From Curtobacterium sp. MCSS17_008 (GTDB lineage: Bacteria > Actinomycetota > Actinomycetes > Actinomycetales > Microbacteriaceae), in NCBI RefSeq assembly GCF_003234185.1, contig NZ_QKSM01000015.1, positions 1-64,000 of the forward strand: 64,000 bases of DNA, read 5' to 3'. Made by a program: the position numbers and the translations under genes. The notes under the pieces are model-generated. The model was not told where the DNA came from. It ran no database searches and worked only from the letters and a program-made list of their open reading frames with translations. Below, piece after piece: positions 1-8,961 of this stretch (its first letter is position 1; each line of letters starts with the position of its first letter).

Positions 1-105
1 TAGCGAGAGGGAAACGCCCGGTCACATTCCGAACCCGGAAGCTAAGCCTCTCAGCGCCGATGGTACTGCAAGGGGGACCTTGTGGGAGAGTAGGACGCCG
101 CCGGA
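1..105 (+). rRNA. rrf: 5S ribosomal RNA, 3' part
   Basis: The window opens inside a 5S rRNA. The loop sequence GGGAAACGCCCGGTCACATT, the following GAACCCGGAAGCTAAGCC block and the terminal GTAGGACGCCGCCGG are typical of actinobacterial 5S RNA. About 15 bases at the 5' end lie outside the window. The 3' end is placed after the CCGCC that closes helix I, so it may be off by one or two bases. This is presumably the end of a 16S-23S-5S operon. Confidence 0.95.
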
Positions 106-122
106 CTCAACCTTCGCAACAC

Positions 123-160
123 CAGGAAACCCCTGACCATCACCGGTCAGGGGTTTCCTG
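123..160 (+). terminator. rRNA operon terminator
   Basis: A perfect 16-bp inverted repeat (123-138 with 145-160) around a 6-nt loop lies 18 nt after the 5S RNA. It ends in GGTTTCCTG rather than a run of T, which is usual for high-GC actinobacteria. Confidence 0.85.
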
Positions 161-199
161 CGTTCCCGGGGGAGCATGATCCGTCGGAGGCGACGCCGG

Positions 200-205
200 T
201 AGGAT
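200..205 (+). promoter_or_regulatory. -10 element of gltX (leaderless type)
   Basis: TAGGAT lies 9 nt before the gltX ATG. There is no Shine-Dalgarno, so transcription should begin within a few bases of the start codon. The same arrangement recurs at many genes in the window. Confidence 0.6.
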
Positions 206-214
206 CGGAGCGTC

Positions 215-1702
215 ATGACTGCGCCATTCACCACCGCCACCGGCTCCGACATCCGAGTCCGTTTCTGCCCGAGCCCGACGGGGACCCCGCACGTGGGGCT
301 CATCCGGACCGCGCTCTTCAACTGGGCGTACGCGCGCCACAACGGCGGCAAGCTCGTCTTCCGCATCGAGGACACCGACGCTGCCCGCGACAGCGAGGAG
401 TCGTACCAGCAGATCCTCGATGCGCTTCGGTGGCTCCGGCTCGACTGGGACGAGGGCGTCGAGGCCGGGGGCCCCCACGGTCCCTACCGGCAGTCGGAGC
501 GCTCGGATGTGTACGACGAGGTGATCGCGAAGCTGAAGGCCTCCGGTCACGTGTACGAGTCGTACGTCACCCCGGAGGAGATGGAGGCCCGCAACAGGGC
601 CGCCGGACGGGACCCGAAGCAGGGCTACGACAACCACGAGCGCGACCTCACCGAGGCCGAGCGCCAGGCGTTCCGGGACGAGGGGCGGCAGCCCGCGCTG
701 CGACTGCGTGTGCCCGACCGTGACCTCAGCTTCGACGACCTGGTGCGCGGCGAGATCACCTTCAAGAAGGGGACCTTCCCCGACTTCGTCGTGGTGCGCC
801 CGAACGGCAAGCCCCTGTACACCTTCACGAACCCGGTGGACGACGCGCTGATGGGCATCACGCACGTGCTCCGCGGTGAGGACCTGCTCTCGTCGACGCC
901 GCGGCAGATCGCCCTGTACGAGGCACTGTACGAGGTCGGCGTCGCCGAGTTCATCCCGCTCTTCGGGCACCTGCCGTACGTGATGGGCGAGGGCAACAAG
1001 AAGCTCTCGAAGCGCGACCCCGAGTCGAACCTCTTCCACCACCGCGCCGCGGGCATGGTGCCGGAGGGACTCCTCAACTACCTGGCGCTGCTCGGGTGGT
1101 CGATCGGCCCGGACCGCGACGTGTTCTCCTCCGAGGAGATGGTCGCCGCGTTCGACGTCGTCGACGTGAACCCGAACCCGGCCCGCTTCGACCACAAGAA
1201 GGCCGAGGCGATCAACGGGGACCACATCCGTCGCCTCGACGCGGACGACTTCCGGGGGCGCCTCGTGCCGTACCTGTCGGACTTCCTGTCCGAGCCCCTG
1301 ACGGCCGAGCAGGAGCGTGTGCTGAGCGAGGCCGCCCCGCTGGTGCAGGAGCGCATGCAGCTCCTCGGCGAGGCCCCGGGCATGCTCGGCTTCCTGTTCA
1401 CCGACGACGACGCCCTCGTCGTCGAGGACGACGCCCTCGTCACCCTCAAGGCCGACGCCGGCGACGTCCTCCGCGCCGGCGTGCGCGCGCTCGAGGACGT
1501 CACCGACTGGTCGACCGCGTCGATCGAGACCGCCCTGCGCGATGCCCTGATCGACGGCATGGGGCTCAAGCCGCGCCTGGCGTTCGGGCCGTTGCGCGTC
1601 GCGGTGTCGGGGCGTCGTGTGAGCCCGCCGCTGTTCGAGTCCATGGAGATCCTGGGCAAGGACTCCACGCTGACGCGACTCCGTCGCCTCGCGGGCCGCT
1701 GA
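215..1702 (+). CDS. gltX: glutamyl-tRNA synthetase
   Basis: This class I aminoacyl-tRNA synthetase of 495 residues, the usual length, attaches glutamate to tRNA. The HIGH-type ATP motif is HVGL at residues 26-29 after FCPSPTGTP, and the KMSKS loop is KLSKR at 263-267. The C-terminal part is the helical anticodon-binding region. No glutaminyl-tRNA synthetase is seen here. Most actinobacteria charge tRNA-Gln through mischarging by a non-discriminating GltX followed by GatCAB amidation, so a dual role is likely but is inferred. The start is the ATG that follows the -10 element at 200-205. Confidence 0.97.
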   Translation: MTAPFTTATGSDIRVRFCPSPTGTPHVGLIRTALFNWAYARHNGGKLVFRIEDTDAARDSEESYQQILDALRWLRLDWDEGVEAGGPHGPYRQSERSDVYDEVIAKLKASGHVYESYVTPEEMEARNRAAGRDPKQGYDNHERDLTEAERQAFRDEGRQPALRLRVPDRDLSFDDLVRGEITFKKGTFPDFVVVRPNGKPLYTFTNPVDDALMGITHVLRGEDLLSSTPRQIALYEALYEVGVAEFIPLFGHLPYVMGEGNKKLSKRDPESNLFHHRAAGMVPEGLLNYLALLGWSIGPDRDVFSSEEMVAAFDVVDVNPNPARFDHKKAEAINGDHIRRLDADDFRGRLVPYLSDFLSEPLTAEQERVLSEAAPLVQERMQLLGEAPGMLGFLFTDDDALVVEDDALVTLKADAGDVLRAGVRALEDVTDWSTASIETALRDALIDGMGLKPRLAFGPLRVAVSGRRVSPPLFESMEILGKDSTLTRLRRLAGR

Positions 1703-1709
1703 CGCGACC

Positions 1710-2675
1710 GTGGTGACCTCCGTGGGGGAACCCGCCGCCGACGCCGTCCTGTCGGTCGACGTCGCGGTGATCGGTGCCGGGCCGGCCGGGTTGAGCGCGG
1801 CGCTCAACCTGGTCCGTGCCCGCCGCACGGTGCTGCTCGTCGACGCCAACCGGCCGCGGAACGCCGCCACGCTGCGGTCGCACGGGTTCATCACGCGCGA
1901 CGGCGTCTCCCCGCTCGAGCTCCGCAGGCTCGGGCGTGACGAGGTCGCCGGGTACCCGGAGGCCACGGTCGTGCAGTCCGTCGTCGACCGGGTGGCGCGC
2001 GAGGGCGGCGCATGGACCGTGCACGGCACCTGGCGTGGCACGGAGCTGGACGCCCGTGCGCGTTCCGTCGTGGTCGCGACGGGACTGCGCGAGGAGTTCC
2101 CCGCGTTCCCGTCCCTCAGGGCGTTCTACGGCACCTCCGTCCACAGCTGCGTGGAGTGCGACGGGTACGAGCACTCCGGCGCACCGCTGGCGTTCCTGTG
2201 CGAGACCGCCGACGTCGTCGACCGCGCCCTGCTGGTGGCGACGTGGACGGACGACCTGGTGGTCTACACGAACGCTGCTGCCGTCCTCGACGACCGTGCA
2301 CGGGCTCGCCTGGCCGCCGCGGGGGTCGGCCTCGACGAGCGCCCCGTCGCCGACCTCGAGGGGGACCGCAACGGGCTGACGGGCGTCCGTCTGGCGGACG
2401 GCGACGTGCGGGCCCACACGGGCGCGTTCGTCCGGCCACGCTGGCACGCGGACCTCGACTGGATCGAGGCCCGGCTGGACCGCGACGCCGACGGACTCGT
2501 GCGCGTCGACCGGCTCGGTCGGACGGGTGTCGCCGGGCTGTACGCGGTGGGCGACGTCACGCCGCCGGGACCCGAACAGCTCGTCGTGGCTGCCGGTCAC
2601 GGCGCGGTGACGGCCGCTGCGGTGCACCGCGACCTGGTGAGTGGTCTCGAAGACCTCCGGGATGCTGTACAGTAG
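1710..2675 (+). CDS. thioredoxin-reductase-like FAD flavoprotein without a normal NADPH motif
   Basis: This is a 321-residue pyridine nucleotide-disulfide oxidoreductase of the low-molecular-weight thioredoxin reductase fold. The FAD dinucleotide motif GAGPAG is at residues 22-27, a redox CxxC (CVEC) is at 147-150 followed by DGYE, and the C-terminal FAD motif reads AVGDVTPPGPEQ. Right after the CxxC, where typical reductases have a GGGDSA motif for NADPH, this protein reads LAFLCETADVVDRAL, so the nucleotide-binding glycines are gone. It may use another electron donor or act as a disulfide oxidase. It begins with GTG 7 nt after gltX and is probably co-transcribed with it. Its substrate is unknown. 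Confidence 0.8.
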   Translation: MVTSVGEPAADAVLSVDVAVIGAGPAGLSAALNLVRARRTVLLVDANRPRNAATLRSHGFITRDGVSPLELRRLGRDEVAGYPEATVVQSVVDRVAREGGAWTVHGTWRGTELDARARSVVVATGLREEFPAFPSLRAFYGTSVHSCVECDGYEHSGAPLAFLCETADVVDRALLVATWTDDLVVYTNAAAVLDDRARARLAAAGVGLDERPVADLEGDRNGLTGVRLADGDVRAHTGAFVRPRWHADLDWIEARLDRDADGLVRVDRLGRTGVAGLYAVGDVTPPGPEQLVVAAGHGAVTAAAVHRDLVSGLEDLRDAVQ

Positions 2676-2720
2676 TTGATCGTGCCCCGGACAACGGGGA
2701 ACGAAGGCCGACAGGCCTTT

Positions 2721-2792
2721 TGGGGTATGGTGTAATTGGCAACACAGCGGTTTCTGGTACCGTCGTTCTTGGTTCGAGTCCAGGTACCCCAG
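2721..2792 (+). tRNA. tRNA-Gln(CTG)
   Basis: The acceptor stem pairs TGGGGTA (2721-2727) with TACCCCA (2785-2791). The anticodon loop has CTG at 2754-2756 and the T arm contains GGTTCGAGTCC. The gene is 72 nt to the discriminator G, and CCA is not encoded. Confidence 0.95.
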
Positions 2793-2798
2793 CTCGAG

Positions 2799-2828
2799 AA
2801 AGGCCCCCGGGACATCCCGGGGGCCTTT
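2799..2828 (+). terminator. tRNA-Gln terminator
   Basis: A perfect 14-bp inverted repeat (2799-2812 with 2815-2828) ending in CCTTT follows the tRNA by 6 nt. The next gene runs on the other strand and ends at 3014. I see nothing else in the intervening 185 bases. Confidence 0.85.
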
Positions 2829-3013
2829 CGCGTTGTCGGAGCAGGTGCCGGCGTCCGCGGGTGCGTCCGAGCGGCAGCGGACGGGCCGGGCGTCGTCCTG
2901 GCTCGTGACGCGACCGAGGCGACCGCACGCGGTCCCCGAGGGCCTGACACGCCCGAGTTGCTGACCGAGGCGGGATCCGACCGAGGTCGACCGAGGGCAC
3001 CGACGCCGTGTGC

Positions 3014-3892
3014 TCAGCCGGCCTGCCGGTACGCGACCACCCAGTCGACGAGCACGTGCCCGTCCGACTCCACGGGGACCTGCTCGTCGTCGATGGTCGT
3101 CTCCGCCTGCAGGGTCACCCGCATCGGGACGGTCGGCACCGCTCCGGTCGTGCTGGCCACCAGGCGGTCGTCCCACCAGAAGCGGACGGCGTCGGCGGTC
3201 CACTCGACCGTGGCGACGTGCCAGTCGTGCTGGCCGCCGGGGAGCACCGGAGCGTCCTCGGGCAGGAAGGTCATCCTCCCCGTCGCGGTGTCGTAGCTGC
3301 CGGGCACGGCGGACACCGGCCGGACGCCCCCGCCCAGGTCGCCCTCGGGCCAGTCGATCTCGCCGTCGTTCCAGTCGCCGGACTCCGGCCAGAGGATCAT
3401 CACGAACTTGTAGCCGGGGGCGTCGTCGGCCCGGTAGCGGATCGAGACACGCTGGTGCGCGTAGGACCGGTACCCGGCAGGCAGCACCGTCGCGACGAGC
3501 GGTTGGCCGCCCTCGGATCGCAGGTGGAGGTCGAGGACGGAGTCGTGCACCGAGACGACCTCGTCCGGGTGGTAGAGCCCCTTGCCCGAGGTGTCACGGA
3601 TGCCGGTGTACTGGGCCATCGCCGGGTACACCGCGAGGAGCGATCCGTGCGCGGCGTCGCGGTCGAAGTCCTCCGCGAGGTAGGGGATCCAGCGCACGTC
3701 GCCGGACTCGTGGGGCCCGGTCGGCATGCGGTCCGCCCGGGCCTGCTCCGAGCGGCGTCCGGACGTCGGGAGCACGACGGCGGCCGTCCCGCCGAGCGCG
3801 GCGGCGCCGATGACGCCCGCGACGACCACGCCGCGCCGCAGCACCGCACGGCGCGAGGGCGTGTGGTGCCGGGCACCGGGCTCATGCTGCAC
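3014..3892 (-). CDS. Tat-exported GH16 family glycoside hydrolase
   Basis: This 292-residue protein is a secreted family 16 glycoside hydrolase (beta-glucanase/galactanase fold). The catalytic signature EIDWPE gives nucleophile E178, D180 and acid/base E183. The N terminus has a twin-arginine type signal: SRRAVLRRG (13-21) followed by a hydrophobic alanine/valine stretch to about residue 43. The chosen GTG start at 3892 overlaps the stop of the upstream membrane protein by 11 bp and has GAGG a few bases before it. The frame stays open further upstream, but that part is antisense to the membrane protein. Coupling to glycan genes suggests it trims or releases the exported polysaccharide; its specificity cannot be read from sequence. 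Confidence 0.85.
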   Translation of the reverse strand: MQHEPGARHHTPSRRAVLRRGVVVAGVIGAAALGGTAAVVLPTSGRRSEQARADRMPTGPHESGDVRWIPYLAEDFDRDAAHGSLLAVYPAMAQYTGIRDTSGKGLYHPDEVVSVHDSVLDLHLRSEGGQPLVATVLPAGYRSYAHQRVSIRYRADDAPGYKFVMILWPESGDWNDGEIDWPEGDLGGGVRPVSAVPGSYDTATGRMTFLPEDAPVLPGGQHDWHVATVEWTADAVRFWWDDRLVASTTGAVPTVPMRVTLQAETTIDDEQVPVESDGHVLVDWVVAYRQAG

Positions 3893-6077
3893 GGGCGACC
3901 TCGTACACGCGCACCCCGTCGCGGTCGTAGCGGAGGACCCCCTCGGCGGCGACCGAGCGCTCCATGCCATCGACCTCGGCGCCGGTGAGGACGCCGCGTC
4001 CGACGACGTCGGCACGCTGGGCGTCGGAGAACACGAACCAGGCGTCACCGCCGTGCGAGCGGTCGACGACCGACCGGCCCAGGTCCGCCGGTGTCATGCC
4101 GTCGGGGAACCAGGCCGTCGTGTCCGCCAGGGACGCGACCTGCCCCCAGTGCTGCAGGTAGGCCGGGTAGTCGGCGCCGATGATCGCCGGGAAGGCGCCG
4201 ACGGTGGTGAGCGTGTCGTCGGCGGTGAACCGACCGTCGAGCCAGCGTGCGGCGGCCACGTCGCCCGCCGGGGTCTGGTTGGCCTGCTCCGCCTGGAAGG
4301 TCGTGCCGACGAACAGCACCGTCGTCGCGGTCACCAGCGCGGCGGTCCCGGCGAGCCGCCAGCGGCGACCGTGCAGGGCGTGCGCCGCCGCGATCGCCAG
4401 GAACGGCGCCGAGAACAGGACGACGCGGAACTTCGCCTCGCCCCCGTAGCTCTGGCCGAGCACGAGCACGACGGGGCAGGCCGCGAGCCAGAGCACCAGG
4501 AGCGCACGGTGGCCGTGTCCGGCGCGGACCAGGCGGACGAGTCCGATGACGGCGACGAGCGCGACGATCGCGGTGAGCGCGAGCACGCCCCTGCTCTGCA
4601 GGGTGGTCGCGAGGGAGGGGATCGCGATCGACGTCGACGCGGCGGTGACGTTGCCCACCGGGTCGAAGCCCGTCGTCAGACCGAACTTCTCCTGCACGTA
4701 GTCGAGGTTCGGCAGCAGGTACAGCAGCGGGGCCGCCGCGACCGGGAGCGCCGTCCACCACGGCCGGACGACCCCGATGACGACGAGCGGCGCGAGCGCG
4801 GCGACGAGCACGAACGGGGTGAGCTGGTGCGACGCGGTGATGACGGCCTGCAGCAGGACGACGAGCACGACCGCCGTGACCGTCGCGGTCCGGGTGACCG
4901 GCGCCGCCGGTGGGACGACCGGTCCGCGTCGGGCACGGAGGAGCCTGCCGACACCGCCGACGATCCCCCGACCGATCGCGTTCGGGCTGCCGCGGAGCGT
5001 CGTGGTGACGACGAGCACGGCGGCGAGGAAGAGTGCGAACGCGAGGGCCTGGGGGGAGTAGTAGTCCTGCCCGACCCAGTTCGCGACGCTGAAGAGCACG
5101 GCGGCGGTGACGGCCCAGCGGCCGCGCAGACCCAGCGCCCTGGCGATCCCGTACACGAGGGCGCCGTCGAGCAGGGCGAACGCCACCTCGACGAAGCGCA
5201 CCGGCGCAGCGGCGTCGAGGTGGCCGGTCGCGGACCCGAGGAAGGCGCTCACCGCGAAGAACCCCGGCCAGCGGTTGTAGATGTCGATCGTCGGGTCGAC
5301 GGTGCCGTGCTGCTGGATGTACGCGGTGACCGCGATGTGCTTGAACACCCACGGGGGGCGCGGCTCGGCGGCCACGAGGTTCGCCGTGCCGTACACGACG
5401 ACGACGAGCACGGCGGCCGATGCGGTGCGGAGCGCCGCGGGGAAGCGGCGGTCCACCAGCGCGACGACGGTCACGGCGAGGACCGCCCCGGCGCCGAGCC
5501 ACCACGAGGGGCCGACGGCGGTGAGCAGCCCCCACTCGCCGAGGCCGGTCGCGTCGGTCCGCGCGGTCCCGACGGCCCAGAGCGCGACCCCGGTCGACAG
5601 GACGCCGCCACCGACCACGAGCCGCACGGCCGTGCCCTCGTGACGGGCCCGCCACGCGGCGCGGACGGCGCCGGTCGTCGTGACGCGCTCACCGGAGCGG
5701 ACGGCGACCACCCCGTGCGCCAGGGCCGCCCACCCGCTCACGACGAGGACGAGGCCGGCGGCGGGAGCGGGGGCCCAGTGGTCCGCCCACACCATGGCGA
5801 GCGCGACGACGGCGTCCACGGCGACGCTCGTCGCGACGACGAGCGCGGCACGCCCGACCGGCTCCGTGCGCCGCAGCGGCCGCACGACGGCGAGACCCGG
5901 GACGACCAGGAGCGCGGTGAGCACGACGACCGTCTGCACGCCGCCCGTCGAACCCGTCGCCAGCAGGGCCGTCGCGACGAACGCGAGCGCCGCCGCGACC
6001 AGGGCCGGCGCGGGGGAGCGGGGGATCCGGTGTGCCTGCCGGAGCGACACCCGGGTCGGGGTGGTGGTCGCGGTCAC
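3882..6077 (-). CDS. polytopic membrane protein, GT-C or polymerase-like
   Basis: This 731-residue protein has roughly a dozen or more hydrophobic segments spread over residues 25-600, and a soluble C-terminal segment of about 150 residues. A recognisable stretch around IYNRWPGFF and DYYSPQAL resembles uncharacterised actinobacterial membrane proteins placed near GT2 genes. I cannot assign a named family with certainty. Architecture and position fit a lipid-linked-sugar glycosyltransferase (GT-C) or a Wzy-type polymerase. The start is GTG at 6077, coupled by a GTGA overlap to a 10-codon leader ORF with a strong Shine-Dalgarno. The GH16 gene follows in the same operon. Confidence 0.7.
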   Translation of the reverse strand: MTATTTPTRVSLRQAHRIPRSPAPALVAAALAFVATALLATGSTGGVQTVVVLTALLVVPGLAVVRPLRRTEPVGRAALVVATSVAVDAVVALAMVWADHWAPAPAAGLVLVVSGWAALAHGVVAVRSGERVTTTGAVRAAWRARHEGTAVRLVVGGGVLSTGVALWAVGTARTDATGLGEWGLLTAVGPSWWLGAGAVLAVTVVALVDRRFPAALRTASAAVLVVVVYGTANLVAAEPRPPWVFKHIAVTAYIQQHGTVDPTIDIYNRWPGFFAVSAFLGSATGHLDAAAPVRFVEVAFALLDGALVYGIARALGLRGRWAVTAAVLFSVANWVGQDYYSPQALAFALFLAAVLVVTTTLRGSPNAIGRGIVGGVGRLLRARRGPVVPPAAPVTRTATVTAVVLVVLLQAVITASHQLTPFVLVAALAPLVVIGVVRPWWTALPVAAAPLLYLLPNLDYVQEKFGLTTGFDPVGNVTAASTSIAIPSLATTLQSRGVLALTAIVALVAVIGLVRLVRAGHGHRALLVLWLAACPVVLVLGQSYGGEAKFRVVLFSAPFLAIAAAHALHGRRWRLAGTAALVTATTVLFVGTTFQAEQANQTPAGDVAAARWLDGRFTADDTLTTVGAFPAIIGADYPAYLQHWGQVASLADTTAWFPDGMTPADLGRSVVDRSHGGDAWFVFSDAQRADVVGRGVLTGAEVDGMERSVAAEGVLRYDRDGVRVYEVARAA

Positions 6078-6106
6078 AGTGCGACCGCCGGGGTCGTACG
6101 ACGCAT
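6074..6106 (-). CDS. 10-residue leader ORF upstream of the membrane protein
   Basis: An ATG at 6106 sits 6 nt after GAAGGAA, the only strong ribosome binding site here. It opens a 10-codon ORF reading MRRTTPAVAL. Its TGA overlaps the GTG start of the membrane protein in a GTGA arrangement. The membrane protein has no Shine-Dalgarno at normal spacing of its own, so its translation may depend on ribosomes finishing this peptide. No repeated regulatory codons are present, so simple coupling is more likely than attenuation. Whether the peptide is made is inference. Confidence 0.4.
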   Translation of the reverse strand: MRRTTPAVAL

Positions 6107-6350
6107 CGGGCGTTCCTTCGTGTCGGGTGCCGCTCGCCGCCGTCGGCGACGCGGTGCGACCGGCGGCGCCGGCGGCGCGGGCGGACCGACCCTGCGGGCA
6201 GGTCCGGCGGCGTGTGCTGGAACGGTAACCAGCGGCGCGACCGCCCGACGAGGGCCGCGACCGGGTTGTGCGGGTGCCCTGCGGCATTGCGGCATCGCGC
6301 ACACGGCGAGCGGGCGGAGCGGGCGAAACCGCACGCTCGCCGCACCGGCG

Positions 6351-6380
6351 TTGACGACCGGTCGAGCCCCCGGTGACGGT
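6351..6380 (+). promoter_or_regulatory. promoter of the GT2 gene at 6387
   Basis: TTGACG (6351-6356) and GACGGT (6375-6380) are separated by 18 nt, and the -10 lies 6 nt before the ATG. The remaining divergent region 6120-6350 contains a GCTGG/CCAGC dyad near 6213-6232 but nothing else I can name. Confidence 0.5.
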
Positions 6381-6386
6381 GGGACC

Positions 6387-7730
6387 ATGACCCACACCGC
6401 CCCGCGCCCGTCGCCGTCCCGCCTCGTGCTCGAGCGCACGATGGCGAGCCCGGAGCCGCCGACGTGGCCCGGCGCCGTCTGGGTCGGCGCCGTCGACGCG
6501 CAGGACGTGCCCGTCGGCCACGAGCGGATCGTGCTCGCCGACGCCTCCGGGCACCGGACGGCCCGGCTCCTCGTCCGCGAGGGCACCGCGCCCCGCGGGT
6601 TCGTGGACCTGTCCGTCGACGCGGACGGCACGGTCGACGCCGCCGAACTGCGCGCCGCGGTCGCCAGGCTCCCCGCCGCCGAGCACCCGCCGGTCCCCGT
6701 CCGGCTCCCGAGCACGAGCGTCGTGCTCTGCACCCGGGACCGTGCCGACCAACTCGCCGAGGCCCTGCGGTCCGTGCTCGCCCTCGACCACCCCGACCTC
6801 GAGGTCGTCGTCGTCGACAACGCCCCCTCGGACGACGCGACGCGCCGCCTCGTCACCGCACCCGGTACCGACCCCCGGGTCCGGTACGTGCTCGAGCCGG
6901 TCCCCGGGCTCTCGAGCGCCCGGAACGCGGGTGTCCGTGCCGCCCGGGGCGAGGTCGTCGCGTTCACGGACGACGACGTCGTGGTCGACCGGGGCTGGCT
7001 CCGTGCCGTCGCGTCCGGCTTCGCCCGCGGCGAGGACGTCGTCTGCGTGAGCGGGCTCGTCGCGAGCGGCGAGCTGCGCACGCCGGCCCAGCGCTGGTTC
7101 GACGAGCGCGTCACCTGGTCGCGGAACCTGGTGCCGCGCGTCTTCCGGCTCGCCACGCCACCGACGGACCGCCCACTGTTCCCGTTCTCGGTGGGGGACT
7201 ACGGCACGGGCGCGAACTTCGCGATGCGTCGCGAGGCCGTCCTCGCGCTCGGCGGCTTCGACGAGGCGCTCGGCGTCGGCACGGCGACCGGCGGGGGCGA
7301 GGACATCGACATGTTCGCCCGCGTGGTCCTCGGCGGGGCCGCGCTCGTCGTCGAGCCCTCCGCGCTCGTCTGGCACCGCCACCGCGCCGACGTCGCCGCG
7401 CTGCGGACGCAGGCCGTCGGGTACGGCACCGGCCTCGGTGCGTGGCTCACCAAGACCGCCATGCGACCGCGGACGCTCGGCCTGGCGCTGGTCCGTGCGC
7501 CGCGTGCGCTCCGCCACCTCCTCGCCGGTCCCGTCACGCCGGTCGTCGACGCCGCGGGGGGCGCCGCCGCCACGGCTCCCGTCCGCACGGCCGGCGACGC
7601 CGCCTTCGACCGTGAGGTCGCCGCCGTGCGGGGCGTCGAGCTCCGCGCCGTCGTCCGTGGCGTCGTGCGGTACGCGCGGTCCCGTCGCACGGTCCGCGCA
7701 CGTGCCGCGGCCGCCCGCCGGACCGCCTGA
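6387..7730 (+). CDS. GT2 family glycosyltransferase (447 residues)
   Basis: The first 108 residues are a variable domain. A GT-A fold follows, opening with TSVVLCTRDRADQL and containing the metal/nucleotide motif FTDDD (DDD at 195-197), then GANFAMRR, GGFDEALG and GGGEDIDMF, the acceptor-side motifs of processive-type GT2 enzymes. The sugar and acceptor are unknown. The protein has the same length and domain plan as the gene at 14169-15512 and is clearly its paralog. The start is the ATG 6 nt after a TTGACG-N18-GACGGT promoter, without a Shine-Dalgarno. Confidence 0.88.
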   Translation: MTHTAPRPSPSRLVLERTMASPEPPTWPGAVWVGAVDAQDVPVGHERIVLADASGHRTARLLVREGTAPRGFVDLSVDADGTVDAAELRAAVARLPAAEHPPVPVRLPSTSVVLCTRDRADQLAEALRSVLALDHPDLEVVVVDNAPSDDATRRLVTAPGTDPRVRYVLEPVPGLSSARNAGVRAARGEVVAFTDDDVVVDRGWLRAVASGFARGEDVVCVSGLVASGELRTPAQRWFDERVTWSRNLVPRVFRLATPPTDRPLFPFSVGDYGTGANFAMRREAVLALGGFDEALGVGTATGGGEDIDMFARVVLGGAALVVEPSALVWHRHRADVAALRTQAVGYGTGLGAWLTKTAMRPRTLGLALVRAPRALRHLLAGPVTPVVDAAGGAAATAPVRTAGDAAFDREVAAVRGVELRAVVRGVVRYARSRRTVRARAAAARRTA

Positions 7731-8136
7731 CCACGCCCCCACGAGCGTCCGACTCCGCGGTCCGGACCGCGTACCGGACGGGAGGCCCGTAGCGCGCTCG
7801 GACCGTGCCTCCCGTCCGCCGGACACGCTGTCCGGAGGTGCGGCGCGGCGTCCGCGCGGCGCCGGGCGGACCGTTCCGTGCACCGGCGGGATCCGCGTCC
7901 TGTTGCGGGTTTCCGTATCCGCCGTGGCGGGTCCGCAACCCACTCCGCCCTGCATTGACCGACGGCGCCGGCCCCGACGAAGGTGGGAACGCCCAGGGAA
8001 CGGCGTACCCCCGTTCCGGACGGCCGCCGAGGCCACCGAAGGACCTCGCCGCCGGAAGCTCCACGTCTCCCCGTCGCCCACCCAGCGCCGGGACCGCGAG
8101 ACACCGCCACCGCAGCCTGAACCCGACAGGAGCACC
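7731..8136 (+). other. intergenic region between glycosyltransferase genes
   Basis: These 406 bases hold no credible gene. They contain an inverted repeat with ACGGGAGGC arms (7775-7818), in the position of a terminator for the preceding gene. A putative promoter, TTGACC (7955-7960) with 18-nt spacing to GAAGGT (7979-7984), is followed by a leader of about 145 nt that ends in the ACAGGAG ribosome binding site of the next gene. Confidence 0.5.
7775..7818. repeat. dispersed GGGAGGC/GCCTCCC inverted repeat, copy 1
   Basis: A 12-bp perfect inverted repeat (7775-7786 with 7807-7818) has the outer arm ACGGGAGGC also found at 45055, 48813 and 52216. Here the loop is 20 nt, longer than in the other copies. 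Confidence 0.6.
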
Positions 8137-8961
8137 ATGACCACCACCGTCCGGCCCCGCGACCCCCGCGTCTCGGTCGTCATCCCCGCGAGGAACGAGG
8201 CCCGCAACCTCGAGATCATCCTCCCGATGCTGCCGCCCGTGTACGAGGTGATCCTCGTCGACGGCAACTCGGTCGACGACACCATCGCGACCGCGCAGCG
8301 CCTCATGCCGTCGATCACGGTCGTGCAGCAGACCCGCAAGGGCAAGGGCAACGCCCTGGCGTGCGGCTTCGAAGCCGTCACCGGCGACGTCGTCGTGATG
8401 TTCGACGCCGACTGCTCCGCCGACGCCGCCGAGATCCCGCGCTTCGTGGAGGCCCTCGTCGCCGGCGCCGACGTGGCCAAGGGCACCCGCTACGCCCCCG
8501 GTGGTGGCAGCGACGACATCACGATCGTCCGCAGCCTCGGCAACCGCGGGCTCAACCTGCTGTCCAACCTGCTGCTCCGCGCCCGGTACACCGACCTCTG
8601 CTACGGCTACAACGCCTTCTGGGCGGACACGCTGCCGACGGTGGGACTGCTGTCGTCGACCCTGCCGCAGCCGTCCGACGGTTCGATGCGCTGGGGCGAC
8701 GGCTTCGAGATCGAGACGATCCTGACCTGCCGCTGGTCCGCGGCCGGCTTCGCGATCACCGAGGTGCCGAGCCACGAGAAGCTCCGCGTGCACGGCGCCA
8801 GCAACCTCAACGCGATCAGCGACGGCATCCGCGTGCTCACGTCGATCGTGCACGAGCGCCGCCGGGCCCGTGAGGCCGCCGCCCGGTCCCGCCTCGCCCC
8901 GGTCCCCGCCCGCGTGGTGCCGGAGCCCGTGGCGGTCCTCGACGAGGAAGCCGCGGCGTGA
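8137..8961 (+). CDS. GT2 glycosyltransferase, polyprenyl-phosphate sugar transferase-like
   Basis: This 274-residue protein resembles dolichyl-phosphate mannosyltransferase-type GT2 enzymes. It opens with VSVVIPARNEARNL, has the DxD motif FDADCS (D90, D92) and KGTRYAPGGGSDD, and is soluble. Such enzymes often transfer a sugar from a nucleotide donor to polyprenyl phosphate, making a lipid donor that GT-C membrane enzymes use. That would suit the polytopic protein at 3882-6077, but the link is inferred. The ATG has a good AGGAG 5 nt upstream. The stop overlaps the next gene by 4 bp. Confidence 0.85.
   Translation: MTTTVRPRDPRVSVVIPARNEARNLEIILPMLPPVYEVILVDGNSVDDTIATAQRLMPSITVVQQTRKGKGNALACGFEAVTGDVVVMFDADCSADAAEIPRFVEALVAGADVAKGTRYAPGGGSDDITIVRSLGNRGLNLLSNLLLRARYTDLCYGYNAFWADTLPTVGLLSSTLPQPSDGSMRWGDGFEIETILTCRWSAAGFAITEVPSHEKLRVHGASNLNAISDGIRVLTSIVHERRRAREAAARSRLAPVPARVVPEPVAVLDEEAAA

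Noticed and set aside
3726..8486. Very long open frames on the opposite strand of real genes, including one of 1534 codons and one of 1334 codons
   Set aside because: High GC removes stop codons in antisense frames. Only the stretches 3882-6077 (minus) and 6387-7730 (plus) show protein-family motifs, normal starts and promoters.
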